Numbered from the stretch's first letter, positions 53,176 through 61,870 are shown. The stretch is DNA of 64,000 nt from UBA5072 sp963822145 (GCA_963822145.1 CAWGGG010000004.1:62001-126000), one strand, 5' to 3'. A program made the numbers and translations. The notes: generated from the letters alone by a model not told the origin.

Positions 53176-55203
53176 ATGGAATTTGATCTCACTTCAGCCT
53201 ACGTACCAACCGGTGATCAGCCAGAGGCCATCCGGCAGCTGGTAAACGGTTTGAATAGAGGAAATAAATACCAGACCCTGTTGGGCGTGACGGGGTCCGG
53301 GAAAACCTTCACCATGGCCAATGTGATTGCGTCTATTAAGAAGCCCACCCTGGTGCTGAGCCATAACAAGACGCTGGCCGCCCAGCTTTTTGGAGAGTTC
53401 AAGCAGTTCTTCCCCAACAATGCCGTAGAATACTTTGTGTCATACTATGATTATTACCAGCCCGAGGCCTATCTGCCGGTTACGGATACTTACATTGAAA
53501 AGGACCTTTCCATTAATGATGAAATTGAAAAGTTGCGGTTGAGCACCACCTCTTCTTTGCTATCGGGCAGAAGCGATGTAATTGTGGTTTCATCGGTATC
53601 TTGTTTGTACGGCATTGGCAACCCTGAGGATTTTCACAGCAACACGGTTCATATTGCCCGGGGGGATATCATCAGCAGGAATGTTTTCCTGCGCAGTTTG
53701 GTGGACAGCCTTTATTCGCGCAATGAGATCGAATTCAACCGGAGCAATTTCAGGGTTATCGGAGACACAGTGGATATTTACCTGGCCTATAGTGATTATG
53801 CTTACCGGGTGAGCTTTTGGGGCGATGAAATTGAAGAAATCCGTTCCTTTGATCCTGTAACCGGAAAAACGATTGAAATCCTCGAACAGGCTTCGATTTA
53901 TCCAGCCAATATTTTCATTACCACCAAGGAAAGAATGCAGCAGGCCATCACCCTGATCCAGCTTGACCTTGGAAAACAGGTGGATTATTTTAAAGATATT
54001 GGTAAACATTTGGAAGCCAAGCGCTTAAAGGACAGGGTTACCTATGACCTGGAAATGCTTCAGGAACTCGGGTATTGTCCTGGAATTGAAAATTACTCTC
54101 GTTACTTCGACGGCCGCCCTCCGGGTCAGCGGCCTTTCTGTCTGCTGGATTATTTTCCGGAGGGGTTTCTGACCATTATTGATGAGAGTCACGTCACCAT
54201 TCCACAGATCAGGGCCATGTTCGGGGGGGACCATTCCCGTAAGCAAACCCTTGTGGAGTATGGCTTCCGCATGCCATCAGCCATTGATAACCGGCCGCTT
54301 ACTTTTGATGAATTTGAAAATCTGGTCGGGCAGATGGTTTATGCAAGCGCCACACCTGCGGATTATGAACTGGAAAAGTGCGAAGGCGTAATTGTAGAGC
54401 AACTGATCCGGCCAACCGGACTGCTTGACCCCATCATAGAGGTGAGGCCCAATCTGAACCAGATCGATGACCTGATGAAGGAAATCCACCGCAATATCGA
54501 CAGCGGGGACCGGGTGCTGATCACCACCCTTACCAAGAGAATGGCGGAGGAACTTAGCAATTATCTGCTCCGTCTTCATGTTAAATGCCGGTATATCCAC
54601 TCCGATATTGATACCCTGGAACGCATTGAGATCATGGAAGGATTGAGAAGCGGGGCCTTTGACGTATTGGTAGGGGTGAATCTTCTTCGGGAGGGCCTGG
54701 ATCTTCCTGAAGTTTCCCTGGTGGCCATCCTGGATGCAGATAAGGAGGGATTCCTGCGTTCAGAACGTTCTCTTACACAGACTGCCGGCCGAGCAGCCAG
54801 GCACCTGAACGGCCGCGTCATCATGTATGCTGGCAAGATCACTGAATCCATGCGCAGGACCATCGAAGAAACCAACCGCAGGCGTGAGAAACAGCTGGCT
54901 TATAATGAATTGAATAATATCACCCCGCAGCAGATCATCAAAGCTGCCTCAAATATCCTGAACGATATCAGAAAGAAGACAGGTGAAAAGGTAGCCTATG
55001 TGGAACCACAAAAGATAGACATTGCCGCTGATCCGGTTGTGCAGTATATGAGCAGGGAAGCCCTGGAGAAAGCCATGGAAGCCACGAAGAGGTCCATGGA
55101 AAAGGCCGCCTCCGAGCTTAATTTCATTGAAGCAGCCCGATACCGCGATGAGATGCTGGCCTATAAGAATATTTTAAATGAAAAGTCAAAAGTGAAAAGT
55201 TAA
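53176..55203 (+). CDS. uvrB: Excinuclease ABC subunit B
   Basis: 675 residues, family length. Walker A GVTGSGKTFTMAN near residue 37, LSHNKTLAAQLFGEF, the beta-hairpin SYYDYYQPEAYLP, FVSYYDYY, Walker B region TIIDESHVT, helicase motifs LVGVNLLREGLDLPEV and QTAGRAARH, and a C-terminal UVR domain (LEKAMEATKRSMEKAASEL). It loads damage-bound DNA for UvrC incision. The last residues (NEKSKVKS) are encoded by an AAAAGTCAAAAGTG repeat, so the tail is not conserved protein. Confidence 0.97.
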   Translation: MEFDLTSAYVPTGDQPEAIRQLVNGLNRGNKYQTLLGVTGSGKTFTMANVIASIKKPTLVLSHNKTLAAQLFGEFKQFFPNNAVEYFVSYYDYYQPEAYLPVTDTYIEKDLSINDEIEKLRLSTTSSLLSGRSDVIVVSSVSCLYGIGNPEDFHSNTVHIARGDIISRNVFLRSLVDSLYSRNEIEFNRSNFRVIGDTVDIYLAYSDYAYRVSFWGDEIEEIRSFDPVTGKTIEILEQASIYPANIFITTKERMQQAITLIQLDLGKQVDYFKDIGKHLEAKRLKDRVTYDLEMLQELGYCPGIENYSRYFDGRPPGQRPFCLLDYFPEGFLTIIDESHVTIPQIRAMFGGDHSRKQTLVEYGFRMPSAIDNRPLTFDEFENLVGQMVYASATPADYELEKCEGVIVEQLIRPTGLLDPIIEVRPNLNQIDDLMKEIHRNIDSGDRVLITTLTKRMAEELSNYLLRLHVKCRYIHSDIDTLERIEIMEGLRSGAFDVLVGVNLLREGLDLPEVSLVAILDADKEGFLRSERSLTQTAGRAARHLNGRVIMYAGKITESMRRTIEETNRRREKQLAYNELNNITPQQIIKAASNILNDIRKKTGEKVAYVEPQKIDIAADPVVQYMSREALEKAMEATKRSMEKAASELNFIEAARYRDEMLAYKNILNEKSKVKS

Positions 55204-55215
55204 AAGTGAAAATAA
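55180..55215. repeat. AAAAGTGAAAAGTT tandem repeat
   Basis: Four units of A(A)AAGTC/AAAAGTG/AAAAGTT spanning the uvrB 3' end and the gap to efp. Similar to the array at 16101-16145. Confidence 0.7.
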
Positions 55216-55243
55216 TTCACTTAATTTGCGCAAAATTTATTTT

Positions 55244-55804
55244 ATGGCAAAAGTATCAGACATTTCCAGGGGAAGTTTTGTAAGGTATAACAGTGAACTC
55301 TCGGTAGTGCTTGAATATGAGCATCGCACTCCGGGTAATCTCAGGGCTTTCTACCAGGTAAAAATGCGTAACCTGAAATCAGGAAGGTTAATCGAGCAGC
55401 GTTTTCGTCCGGATGATGACATGGAAATCGTAAGGGTACATTTTAAAGAACACCAGTTCTTGTATATCGACGGTGGCAATGTTGTTTGTATGGACAACGT
55501 GACTTATGACCAGATCCATGTGCCCAAGGAAACCATCGGGCAAGGCATTGAACTGCTTAAAGAAGGCGCCAACATAAAAGTTTATTTTGATGGTGAAGAA
55601 CCGGTATTTGCAGAACTACCTGTAAGTGTTGAAATGGAGGTTACCTATACTGAGCCTGGCATGAAAGGGGACACTGCTACACGCACCCTGAAAACTGCTA
55701 CTATTGAAACCGGGTCCCAGGTAAAAGTTCCTTTGTTCATCAATATTGGCGACCGGATTAAAATTGACACCCGCACGGGTGACTATATCGAACGCTGCAA
55801 ATAG
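55244..55804 (+). CDS. efp: Elongation factor P
   Basis: 186 residues from the ATG at 55244. All three EF-P domains are present: SDISRGSFVRYN at the start, LPVSVEMEVTYTEPGMKGDTA in the middle (in parts), and VKVPLFINIGDRIKIDTRTGDYIER (in parts) at the end. The ribosome-facing loop reads HRTPGNLRAF, so Asn32 replaces the Lys34 that is modified in E. coli EF-P (PGKGQAF). It relieves stalling at polyproline. I found no epmA, epmB, earP or ymfI-type modifier in the window. Confidence 0.93.
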   Translation: MAKVSDISRGSFVRYNSELSVVLEYEHRTPGNLRAFYQVKMRNLKSGRLIEQRFRPDDDMEIVRVHFKEHQFLYIDGGNVVCMDNVTYDQIHVPKETIGQGIELLKEGANIKVYFDGEEPVFAELPVSVEMEVTYTEPGMKGDTATRTLKTATIETGSQVKVPLFINIGDRIKIDTRTGDYIERCK

Positions 55805-55815
55805 CCCACTCCCCG

Positions 55816-55840
55816 TTCAGGGACATTCCCTGAAGCTTTT
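55816..55840. terminator. Hairpin between convergent efp and fabI
   Basis: TTCAGGGA and TCCCTGAA (55816-55823, 55827-55834) form a perfect 8-base stem with a 3-base loop, then GCTTTT. It starts 12 bases after the efp stop and lies in the final codons of fabI on the other strand, so the efp terminator would be encoded inside fabI. Confidence 0.5.
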
Positions 55841-56647
55841 GTCATACTGGGTCATGGCCCTTTCACTCATACCCATGCTGCTGAACCCACCATCGTGGAA
55901 AAGATTCTGCATGGTTACCTTCCGGGTGAGATCGGAAAACAGGGTGACGCAATAATCAGCACAATCATCTGCAGTGGCATTGCCCAGAGGGGACATTCTT
56001 TCGGTAAAATCAATCAGGGAATCAATGCCGAATACGCCGCTTCCAGCGGTAGTGAGGGTGGGTGACTGCGATATGGTGTTGATACGGATCTTTTTCTCCC
56101 GGCCATAAATATATCCAAAGCTGCGGGCAATGGATTCAAGCAGGGCTTTGGCATCGGCCATATCGTTGTAACCAAACAGGGTTCTCTGGGCCGCTACATA
56201 GGACAGGGCAACTATTGAACCCCAGTCATTCAGGGAATCCGATTTGCGGCATACCTGGATGACTTTATGAAAGGACAAGGCGGAGATATCAAGGGTTTTC
56301 AGGTAGAAGTCATAGTTGATGTTGTCATAAGGGATGCCCTTCCTGACATTTGGGGACATGCCAATGGAATGCAGCACAAAATCAAATTTTCCACCGAAAA
56401 ATTCCATGGCTTTATTCACCAGGTTTTCGAGGTCGGCAGTAATGGTGGCATCAGCGGGAACTATAAGACTGTTGCAGGCTTTGGCCAGTTTATCAACCTC
56501 TCCGAGCCGCATGGCCACAGGAGTATTTGTAAGCACAATCTGAGCGCCCTCGGCATGCGCCCTTTCAGCAACCTTCCATGCAATTGATCTTTCGTTCAAA
56601 GCACCAAAGATGATGCCTTTTTTACCTTTCAGCAGATTGTATGCCAT
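55817..56647 (-). CDS. fabI: Enoyl-[acyl-carrier-protein] reductase (NADH)
   Basis: 276 residues. FabI pattern: KGKKGIIFGALNERSIAW, DFVLHSIGMSPN, IVALSYVAAQRT and the active-site YNDMADAKALLE (Tyr-x6-Lys), then RINTISQSPTLTTAGSGV. It carries out the last reduction of fatty acid elongation. It lies 95 bases after recN on the same strand, so it may be last in the bamD operon or have its own promoter. The C-terminal codons overlap the hairpin at 55816. Confidence 0.95.
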   Translation of the reverse strand: MAYNLLKGKKGIIFGALNERSIAWKVAERAHAEGAQIVLTNTPVAMRLGEVDKLAKACNSLIVPADATITADLENLVNKAMEFFGGKFDFVLHSIGMSPNVRKGIPYDNINYDFYLKTLDISALSFHKVIQVCRKSDSLNDWGSIVALSYVAAQRTLFGYNDMADAKALLESIARSFGYIYGREKKIRINTISQSPTLTTAGSGVFGIDSLIDFTERMSPLGNATADDCADYCVTLFSDLTRKVTMQNLFHDGGFSSMGMSERAMTQYDKSFRECP

Positions 56648-56742
56648 ATCAGTATTGGTTTGTTAAATTGGATGCAAAGATACACTTTGGACATGAATTG
56701 TGAAATTATTTAGAACAGGGTTAAATAACCGGCAGTGTTTAT

Positions 56743-58398
56743 TTAATTTCCGAGTAATGCTTTTGCATTCTCCAGAGCGGCATGTGTTACTTCCTCACCG
56801 CTCAGCATTTTGGCGATCTCGATCTGCCTTTCCTCGTGCGTCAGAAGCTTCATGCGGGTCACAGTTGTTCTTTCATTGTCGGTCTTATACACCAGGTAGT
56901 GGTATTTTCCTTTGCTGGCTACCTGCGGCAGGTGCGTAATGTTGATGATCTGCATTTTTTCGGCCATACGGCTGATGATATTACCCACCCGTTCCGCGAT
57001 TTCACCGGAAACACCGGTGTCGATCTCGTCGAAAATGATGGTGGGCAAACCGGTGGAATCGGACATCAGTGATTTCACGCAAAGCATCAGACGGGACAAT
57101 TCACCACCCGATGCTACACGGGATATGTCCTGCACGGCCATATTCCGGTTGGCTGTAAACAGGAACTGGATTTTATCGGAACCCCATTCATGGAAAGTAT
57201 CCAGCTTATCCAGTAGAATGTTGAAACCGGCATGGGGAATGCCCACCTCGTGCAACATTTCCACAACGCGCTGTTCGAAGGGGACAATGACTTTCTGGCG
57301 CTCCCGGGAAATCTGGTCAGCAGATGCGCTTAGAAGTGTAAGGGTTTCCGCCTGCTTTTTCTCCAGGGCTTCCAGGTTATAATCGTATGCATTGATTTCA
57401 TCCATTCTTTCTTTCAAATGCTCCCGGAGTGCAATCAATTCGGACAGTGTGGAAACCCGGTGCTTTTTTTCGAGGCTGTACAGGATATTAAGCCTTTCGT
57501 TGACCTGAGCCAGGCGATCGGGATCGTAATGCAGCTGGTTATTAAGGCTTTCCAGTTCCTGGGCAACGTCCTTGATCTCGATATAGGCAGATTCGGTGCG
57601 TGCAAGCAGGCTGGCGTCATTGTGCAGGAACTTCCTGATACGGCTGAGGGCGGCCATGCTTTCCTTTAACTGATGCAGGACTGAAATGTCCTCTCCCTGG
57701 AGCAGGGCTGAGGCCTGGGACAGGCTGGTCTTGATTTCTTCGGCATGGGTGAGCTTTTCCAGTTCCAGCTCCAGTTCTTCCTGTTCGCCTTCTGTAAGGT
57801 GCGCTTCTTCGAGCTGCGTATGCTGAAACTGGTAATAATCGAGGTCCGATTTCGACCGGGCGGCCTCTTCGGATAGTTGCCGGTATTCTTTCTGTATTTC
57901 AAGGTAGGCCGAATAATGTGTGCGATAGGCAGCCAGCCATTCCTGGTTTTGTGCATAACTGTCGATGACCTTCATCTGGAAGATGCTATCGGCCAGGTTC
58001 AGGTTCTGGTGCTGTGAGTGTATGTCGATGAGTTTCATGCCCAGTTCAGTCAGTACCTCCAGGGTAACGGGAACATCGTTGATAAATGCCCTGGATTTAC
58101 CCGCGGCTGAGATCTCGCGCCGGATGATGGTCTGATTATCATAATCCACCCCGCTATCGGTGAAAAATCTTTCAAGGCCGTAATGCGTGATGTCGAAGGT
58201 GCCCTCAACAATGCACTTTTTTTCCTTGTCGAACAGTACAGCAGTATCGGCACGTTTCCCCAGAATAAGGGATAAGGCTCCCAGGAGAATGGATTTTCCG
58301 GCCCCGGTTTCACCCGTGATAATGGTAAGGCCCTTCCTGAATTCTATTTCAAGCTTGCTGATCAGTGCGTAATTCTCGACAACCAGATTGCAGAGCAT
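56743..58398 (-). CDS. recN: DNA repair protein RecN
   Basis: 551 residues. SMC-like ATPase: Walker A ITGETGAGKSILLGAL near residue 30, a long coiled coil (about 160-350), signature VASGGELSRLMLCVKSL and Walker B TIIFDEIDTGVSGEIAERVG, then ITHLPQVASKGKYHYLVYK. It acts in double-strand break repair. It follows the PorD-like gene by 34 bases on the same strand, in the conserved Bacteroidetes order. Confidence 0.96.
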   Translation of the reverse strand: MLCNLVVENYALISKLEIEFRKGLTIITGETGAGKSILLGALSLILGKRADTAVLFDKEKKCIVEGTFDITHYGLERFFTDSGVDYDNQTIIRREISAAGKSRAFINDVPVTLEVLTELGMKLIDIHSQHQNLNLADSIFQMKVIDSYAQNQEWLAAYRTHYSAYLEIQKEYRQLSEEAARSKSDLDYYQFQHTQLEEAHLTEGEQEELELELEKLTHAEEIKTSLSQASALLQGEDISVLHQLKESMAALSRIRKFLHNDASLLARTESAYIEIKDVAQELESLNNQLHYDPDRLAQVNERLNILYSLEKKHRVSTLSELIALREHLKERMDEINAYDYNLEALEKKQAETLTLLSASADQISRERQKVIVPFEQRVVEMLHEVGIPHAGFNILLDKLDTFHEWGSDKIQFLFTANRNMAVQDISRVASGGELSRLMLCVKSLMSDSTGLPTIIFDEIDTGVSGEIAERVGNIISRMAEKMQIINITHLPQVASKGKYHYLVYKTDNERTTVTRMKLLTHEERQIEIAKMLSGEEVTHAALENAKALLGN

Positions 58399-58432
58399 AA
58401 AAATCCGGATTAGAAATGCAAGATAGCAAAGA

Positions 58433-59344
58433 TTATTGGGTTGGACTTAATATGGTGCGGTATTTGTCGCTGTGGGTGGGATCGATCTGATTCAGCACAG
58501 CCATAACCCGACGCTTTTCATCCTCGGGGGAACCCTGGAATATGCTGACGAACTCATCTGATTTGGTTTCCAGCACCACCTGCAGAAAATGCATAAAGGG
58601 ATCGGGGCGGTTGCGGTAAACTTCCTGCAGCAGGGTGAAGCTATCTGCAATAACAATCCGGCTGTCTACCGGTTTTTCATACATATTGTCCAAGCCCAGT
58701 CGGTTGTAGCTGTAAAGGAATTCCCGGATCGGGGAAAAATCCTCGTCCAGAATCTGTTCGATCAACCAGTAACGGTTCCTGCGACTGGTGCTTTCACCGG
58801 CCCTCCAGCCTTTCTCGTTGGCATTCTGCGCGTTGTTGACCACTTTTTCCGCCTTCTGAAAGAACTCGGTACCAGATCTCAGGGCGTAAGAATCGAAGTC
58901 GAGACCCAGAATGATGTTGGCATAGTATGCCATGATGGAAGTAAGGTTGGACAGATGAGAGGTTTCACTGAATTCCAGGGGCTGATATTCAACATAGGTA
59001 AAATCCAGGTCATTATCCATGTAATTAAACAACACGGTATTGAAGGAGGAGTTGTAAACCGGCCGGCGAACCTGTATCTGAAGGGTTCCTGTGAACTGGT
59101 CGCCCGAGTAGTCAAGTATATTGAACAGCATGCTGCATTCAATTCGCTCATGGGCGGCAAAAGTGTAATTCGACCAGGCACGCCCGTTGATAAACTCATT
59201 GAGTGCATTCTGAAGGGTCTGGAATACCTGTCTGTTGGTGCCCTGCACCTGCTGGCTGGTGATCTGGATGTTACAGCGTAACTCCTGGGCGTTCAGCGGT
59301 CCGGCCATGAAAAGGGTAATCAGGAGAAATATCAGTCGGTTCAT
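58433..59344 (-). CDS. DUF4835 / PorD-like protein
   Basis: 303 residues with a signal peptide (LIFLLITLFMAGPLNAQE). Body features: NIQITSQQVQGTNRQVFQTL in the N-terminal part, a central FNYMDNDLDFTYVEYQPLEF segment, and a C-terminal FLQVVLETKSDEFVSIF. This is the DUF4835 family, annotated in part as type IX secretion protein PorD; its exact role is unsettled. The ATG at 59344 overlaps the coaBC stop by one base (TGATG), so translation is coupled. Confidence 0.75.
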   Translation of the reverse strand: MNRLIFLLITLFMAGPLNAQELRCNIQITSQQVQGTNRQVFQTLQNALNEFINGRAWSNYTFAAHERIECSMLFNILDYSGDQFTGTLQIQVRRPVYNSSFNTVLFNYMDNDLDFTYVEYQPLEFSETSHLSNLTSIMAYYANIILGLDFDSYALRSGTEFFQKAEKVVNNAQNANEKGWRAGESTSRRNRYWLIEQILDEDFSPIREFLYSYNRLGLDNMYEKPVDSRIVIADSFTLLQEVYRNRPDPFMHFLQVVLETKSDEFVSIFQGSPEDEKRRVMAVLNQIDPTHSDKYRTILSPTQ

Positions 59345-60003
59345 CACCGTAAGATTTGTTCTAAGTAGTGAATGATATCAAAAGCTGCTTCTTGCTTGGA
59401 TTTTAACTCAAAATGAACCGGTTTATTGCTCTTCCCGATGATGGTAATTTTATTGGTATTGCTGTTAAAACCCGAACCTTTGTCCTGCAATGAGTTGAGT
59501 ACAATGAAGTCAAAATTCTTTTTAACCAGCTTTTCCATGGCATTGGGAATCTCATTATCGGTTTCCAGGGCAAAGCCCGCGAGAAACTGATGCTTCTGCT
59601 TGAGTTTTCCCAATTCTGCGGCGATATCAGGGTTGGGCTCCAGTTCAACGATCAGGTTGCCGGGTGTTCTTTTTATCTTGTGCCCAACCGGTGATTTGGG
59701 CCGGTAATCGGCAACTGCCGCTGAAAGGATGGCCCCGTCCGATTCCTGGAAATGGTTAAGACAATGGGTCAGCATTTCCCGGGCTGTATGAACAGGAAAA
59801 AACTCAATAAGATGGTGACGGGGTTTCAGGGCAACTGGACCGCTTACGAGTTTTACCCGAACGCCGTATTCAGCCAAACCTTCAGCCAGGGCAAAGCCCA
59901 TTTTGCCGGAGGAATAATTGCCAACGAAACGGACAGCATCCAGAGGTTCATAGGTAGGACCGGCGGTGACCAGAATGGTCTTACCTTTCAGGAGTGATCC
60001 GGC
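59344..60003 (-). CDS. coaBC: CoaB part of coaBC (phosphopantothenate-cysteine ligase)
   Basis: Continuation of coaC in the -1 frame: KGKTILVTAGPTYEPLDAVR, FVGNYSSGKMGFALAEGLAEYG and, later, AAVADYRPKSPVGHKIKR and FALETDNEIPNAMEKL, all CoaB motifs. It couples cysteine to phosphopantothenate. It has no ATG before residue 30 or so of the domain, so it depends on a frameshift at the A9 run or the sequence has an indel there. The first plausible internal ATG (59901) would truncate the nucleotide-binding strand. Confidence 0.85.
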   Translation of the reverse strand, partial: AGSLLKGKTILVTAGPTYEPLDAVRFVGNYSSGKMGFALAEGLAEYGVRVKLVSGPVALKPRHHLIEFFPVHTAREMLTHCLNHFQESDGAILSAAVADYRPKSPVGHKIKRTPGNLIVELEPNPDIAAELGKLKQKHQFLAGFALETDNEIPNAMEKLVKKNFDFIVLNSLQDKGSGFNSNTNKITIIGKSNKPVHFELKSKQEAAFDIIHYLEQILR

Positions 60004-60560
60004 TTTTTTTTTACCGGATTACCCAGGTGGTTCTTCAGAGTTTCAATCAGCATTTCGGGCTCCTCCATGCGTCCTTTACCGGTAAGACCACTGGCCAGTT
60101 CGCCTGTGGCGGGTTCCAGTATGATGTTGCCGTAGGAGGCCAGGGTATCGATATTCTTCCGGGTAGCCGGATGAGCCAGCATGTCGAGGTCCATGGCGGG
60201 TGCAATAAATACCGGGCAGCGTGCGGAAAGATAGGTGGTGAGCAGAAGATTATCAGCAATCCCGCATGCCATTTTCGCCATGGTGTTTGCGGATGCCGGG
60301 GCGATGAGGAAAGCATCTGCCCAGAGGCCGAGATCAACATGGCTGTTCCAGCTGCCACTGGTCGGATCGAAAAAATCAGTGATGACCGGGTTCTTGGATA
60401 AGGTGGCCAGGGTAAGAGGTGTAATGAATTCACGGGACAGGGGGGTCATTATGACCCGAACCTCGGCACCTTCTTTTACAAGCAATCTGATGAGCACAGC
60501 GGTTTTATAAGCTGCAATACTACCGGTAACCCCGATCAATATTTTTTTTCCGCCAAGCAT
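59988..60560 (-). CDS. coaBC: CoaC part of coaBC (phosphopantothenoylcysteine decarboxylase)
   Basis: 190 residues ending at a TGA just after the A9 run. Flavoprotein decarboxylase motifs: ILIGVTGSIAAYKTA, WNSHVDLGLWADAFLIAPASANTMAK (in parts) with the active-site His, and AMDLDMLAHPATRKN (the PxMNxxMW-type substrate clamp, here PAMDLDML). It decarboxylates phosphopantothenoylcysteine to 4'-phosphopantetheine using FMN. The usual protein is a single CoaBC chain of about 400 residues; see the slippery-site entry. It follows rpoZ by 15 bases. Confidence 0.9.
   Translation of the reverse strand: MLGGKKILIGVTGSIAAYKTAVLIRLLVKEGAEVRVIMTPLSREFITPLTLATLSKNPVITDFFDPTSGSWNSHVDLGLWADAFLIAPASANTMAKMACGIADNLLLTTYLSARCPVFIAPAMDLDMLAHPATRKNIDTLASYGNIILEPATGELASGLTGKGRMEEPEMLIETLKNHLGNPVKKKPDHS
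60003..60012 (-). promoter_or_regulatory. Candidate frameshift site (A9, heptamer A AAA AAG) in coaBC
   Basis: Nine A residues on the coding strand are read GTA AAA AAA AAG, ending A AAA AAG as in dnaX. A -1 slip moves reading exactly into the CoaB frame. A possible hairpin (GGT AA GACCA, loop TTC, TGGTC ACC, positions 59965-59985) lies 17 bases downstream, somewhat far for a stimulator. A real A10 run mis-sequenced as A9 would look the same. Confidence 0.45.
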
Positions 60561-60575
60561 GGTAAGTGCGAACGG

Positions 60576-60902
60576 TTATTCCGCCTTGCGTACGTATATC
60601 TGATTGTTTTCGAACTCCTCCAGGGCAATGAGGGTATGTTTTGGCAACCTTTCATAGAACTTCGAAATTTCGATCTGCTCGCGGTTTTCGAAGACTTCCT
60701 CCAGGTTATCGGTATAGTTGGCAAATTCTTCCAGTTTCCGGTTCAGTTCCTCTTTAATTTCGATGGAAATCTGATTGGCGCGTTTTGAACAAATCATAAC
60801 GGCTTCATAAATATTTCCGGTCTTGGCTTCCAACATATTCAGATCACGGGTAACCGTGGTTGAAGGAGCTTTTGATTTTTTAAAATCTGCGTTTTGTTCC
60901 AT
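60576..60902 (-). CDS. rpoZ: RNA polymerase omega subunit (Bacteroidetes type)
   Basis: 108 residues. KAPSTTVTRDLNMLEAKTGN, ICSKRANQISIEIKEELNRK and LEEVFENREQIEISKFYERL match the long omega of Bacteroidetes. It helps assemble and stabilise RNA polymerase. Its ATG overlaps the bamD stop by one base (TAATG), so the two are translationally coupled. Confidence 0.92.
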   Translation of the reverse strand: MEQNADFKKSKAPSTTVTRDLNMLEAKTGNIYEAVMICSKRANQISIEIKEELNRKLEEFANYTDNLEEVFENREQIEISKFYERLPKHTLIALEEFENNQIYVRKAE

Positions 60903-61726
60903 TAATTATTGGTTAATTCTTTATCAGTTTCATTGATGTATTTCGAGGCTATCTTGTACATATCCTCAGCCTCTTTTTTATTTTTGCTATCCGGGAATTC
61001 AGCGATGAAGGAATAATACTCATCCACCGTGTCCTGGAACCTTTCGGTCTGTTTTGACTGAATGCTCCTGATCGCCAGCATGTATCTTGATTTCAGGAGC
61101 ATGAACATAATTTCTTCCCGGTACCTGTTGTCCGGATAATCCACCAGGCAATTGTTCAGGGCCACTACGGCGGCTTTAAAATCATTGATGTTGTAATATA
61201 GCCTGGCGGACAATAATGATTTTTCCATCAGCTTTTCATTCAGCTCCTTCAGGATCCGCTGGCAGTCCACAACACGGGGACTGTTCGGGTATCTGATCAT
61301 ATACAGGCGGAAAGCATCCAGGGCCTGGTAGGTGCTTGTCTGATCCAGTTCTGGCCGGGGTGATTGTTCATAATAACAGAGCGCCTCCATATAGGCGGCC
61401 TCCTCAATAAACCTGCTGTTCTCGAAATAGGAGGTGAAAGTATTGAAATAATGCCCGGCAATGATAAAATCATTCAGCTTATACTGGGTCATGGCCTGAT
61501 AAAAGAGCACCGAATCGGCTTTTCTGGTGCCGCGTACCAAAGGGGCCAGCTGACTAAGAAGGGTGCTGGCTTTGACATATTCCCCTTCAGCGTAATACTC
61601 AAAGGCCTTGGTAAACTTAAGATTTACATCCTCACTTTTAATGACCTTTTCATACTGCGAACAGGAAAATGCCAGGGCAGCTGCAAACAACACCAAAAAG
61701 ACTCTATGAAAGTTTTTTATCAGCAT
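60902..61726 (-). CDS. bamD: Outer membrane assembly lipoprotein BamD
   Basis: 274 residues from the ATG at 61726. The signal ends in lipobox AFSCSQ. Repeated helical segments (EYYAEGEYVKASTLLSQL, YQAMTQYKLNDFIIAGHYF, LDAFRLYMIRYPNSPRV, EFPDSKNKKEAEDMYK) are BamD-type tetratricopeptide repeats. It works with BamA to insert outer-membrane beta-barrels. It is first in bamD-rpoZ-coaBC-porD-recN. An upstream start at 61759 would spoil the signal peptide. Confidence 0.92.
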   Translation of the reverse strand: MLIKNFHRVFLVLFAAALAFSCSQYEKVIKSEDVNLKFTKAFEYYAEGEYVKASTLLSQLAPLVRGTRKADSVLFYQAMTQYKLNDFIIAGHYFNTFTSYFENSRFIEEAAYMEALCYYEQSPRPELDQTSTYQALDAFRLYMIRYPNSPRVVDCQRILKELNEKLMEKSLLSARLYYNINDFKAAVVALNNCLVDYPDNRYREEIMFMLLKSRYMLAIRSIQSKQTERFQDTVDEYYSFIAEFPDSKNKKEAEDMYKIASKYINETDKELTNN

Positions 61727-61832
61727 CGCGCAAAGGTACAATTTTTTAATAAACTTCAATTCATTACACCTTAATTTAAGAACTCTTAACAGTAATTCTT
61801 ATTGTATGATGTTACCATTAATCAAAAAAAAT

Positions 61833-61840
61833 TACTTTTG
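61833..61840 (+). promoter_or_regulatory. Putative -7 element for the serine palmitoyltransferase-like gene
   Basis: TACTTTTG matches TAnnTTTG, 30 bases before the GTG start at 61871, within the gap to divergent bamD. A -33 element is not clear. Confidence 0.4.
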
Positions 61841-61870
61841 CTGATCAATTTATTAACTAAATTTTTTGTC

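Noticed and set aside
58589..59281. 230-codon open frame opposite the PorD-like gene
   Set aside because: Antisense shadow; the minus-strand gene has a signal peptide and operon context.
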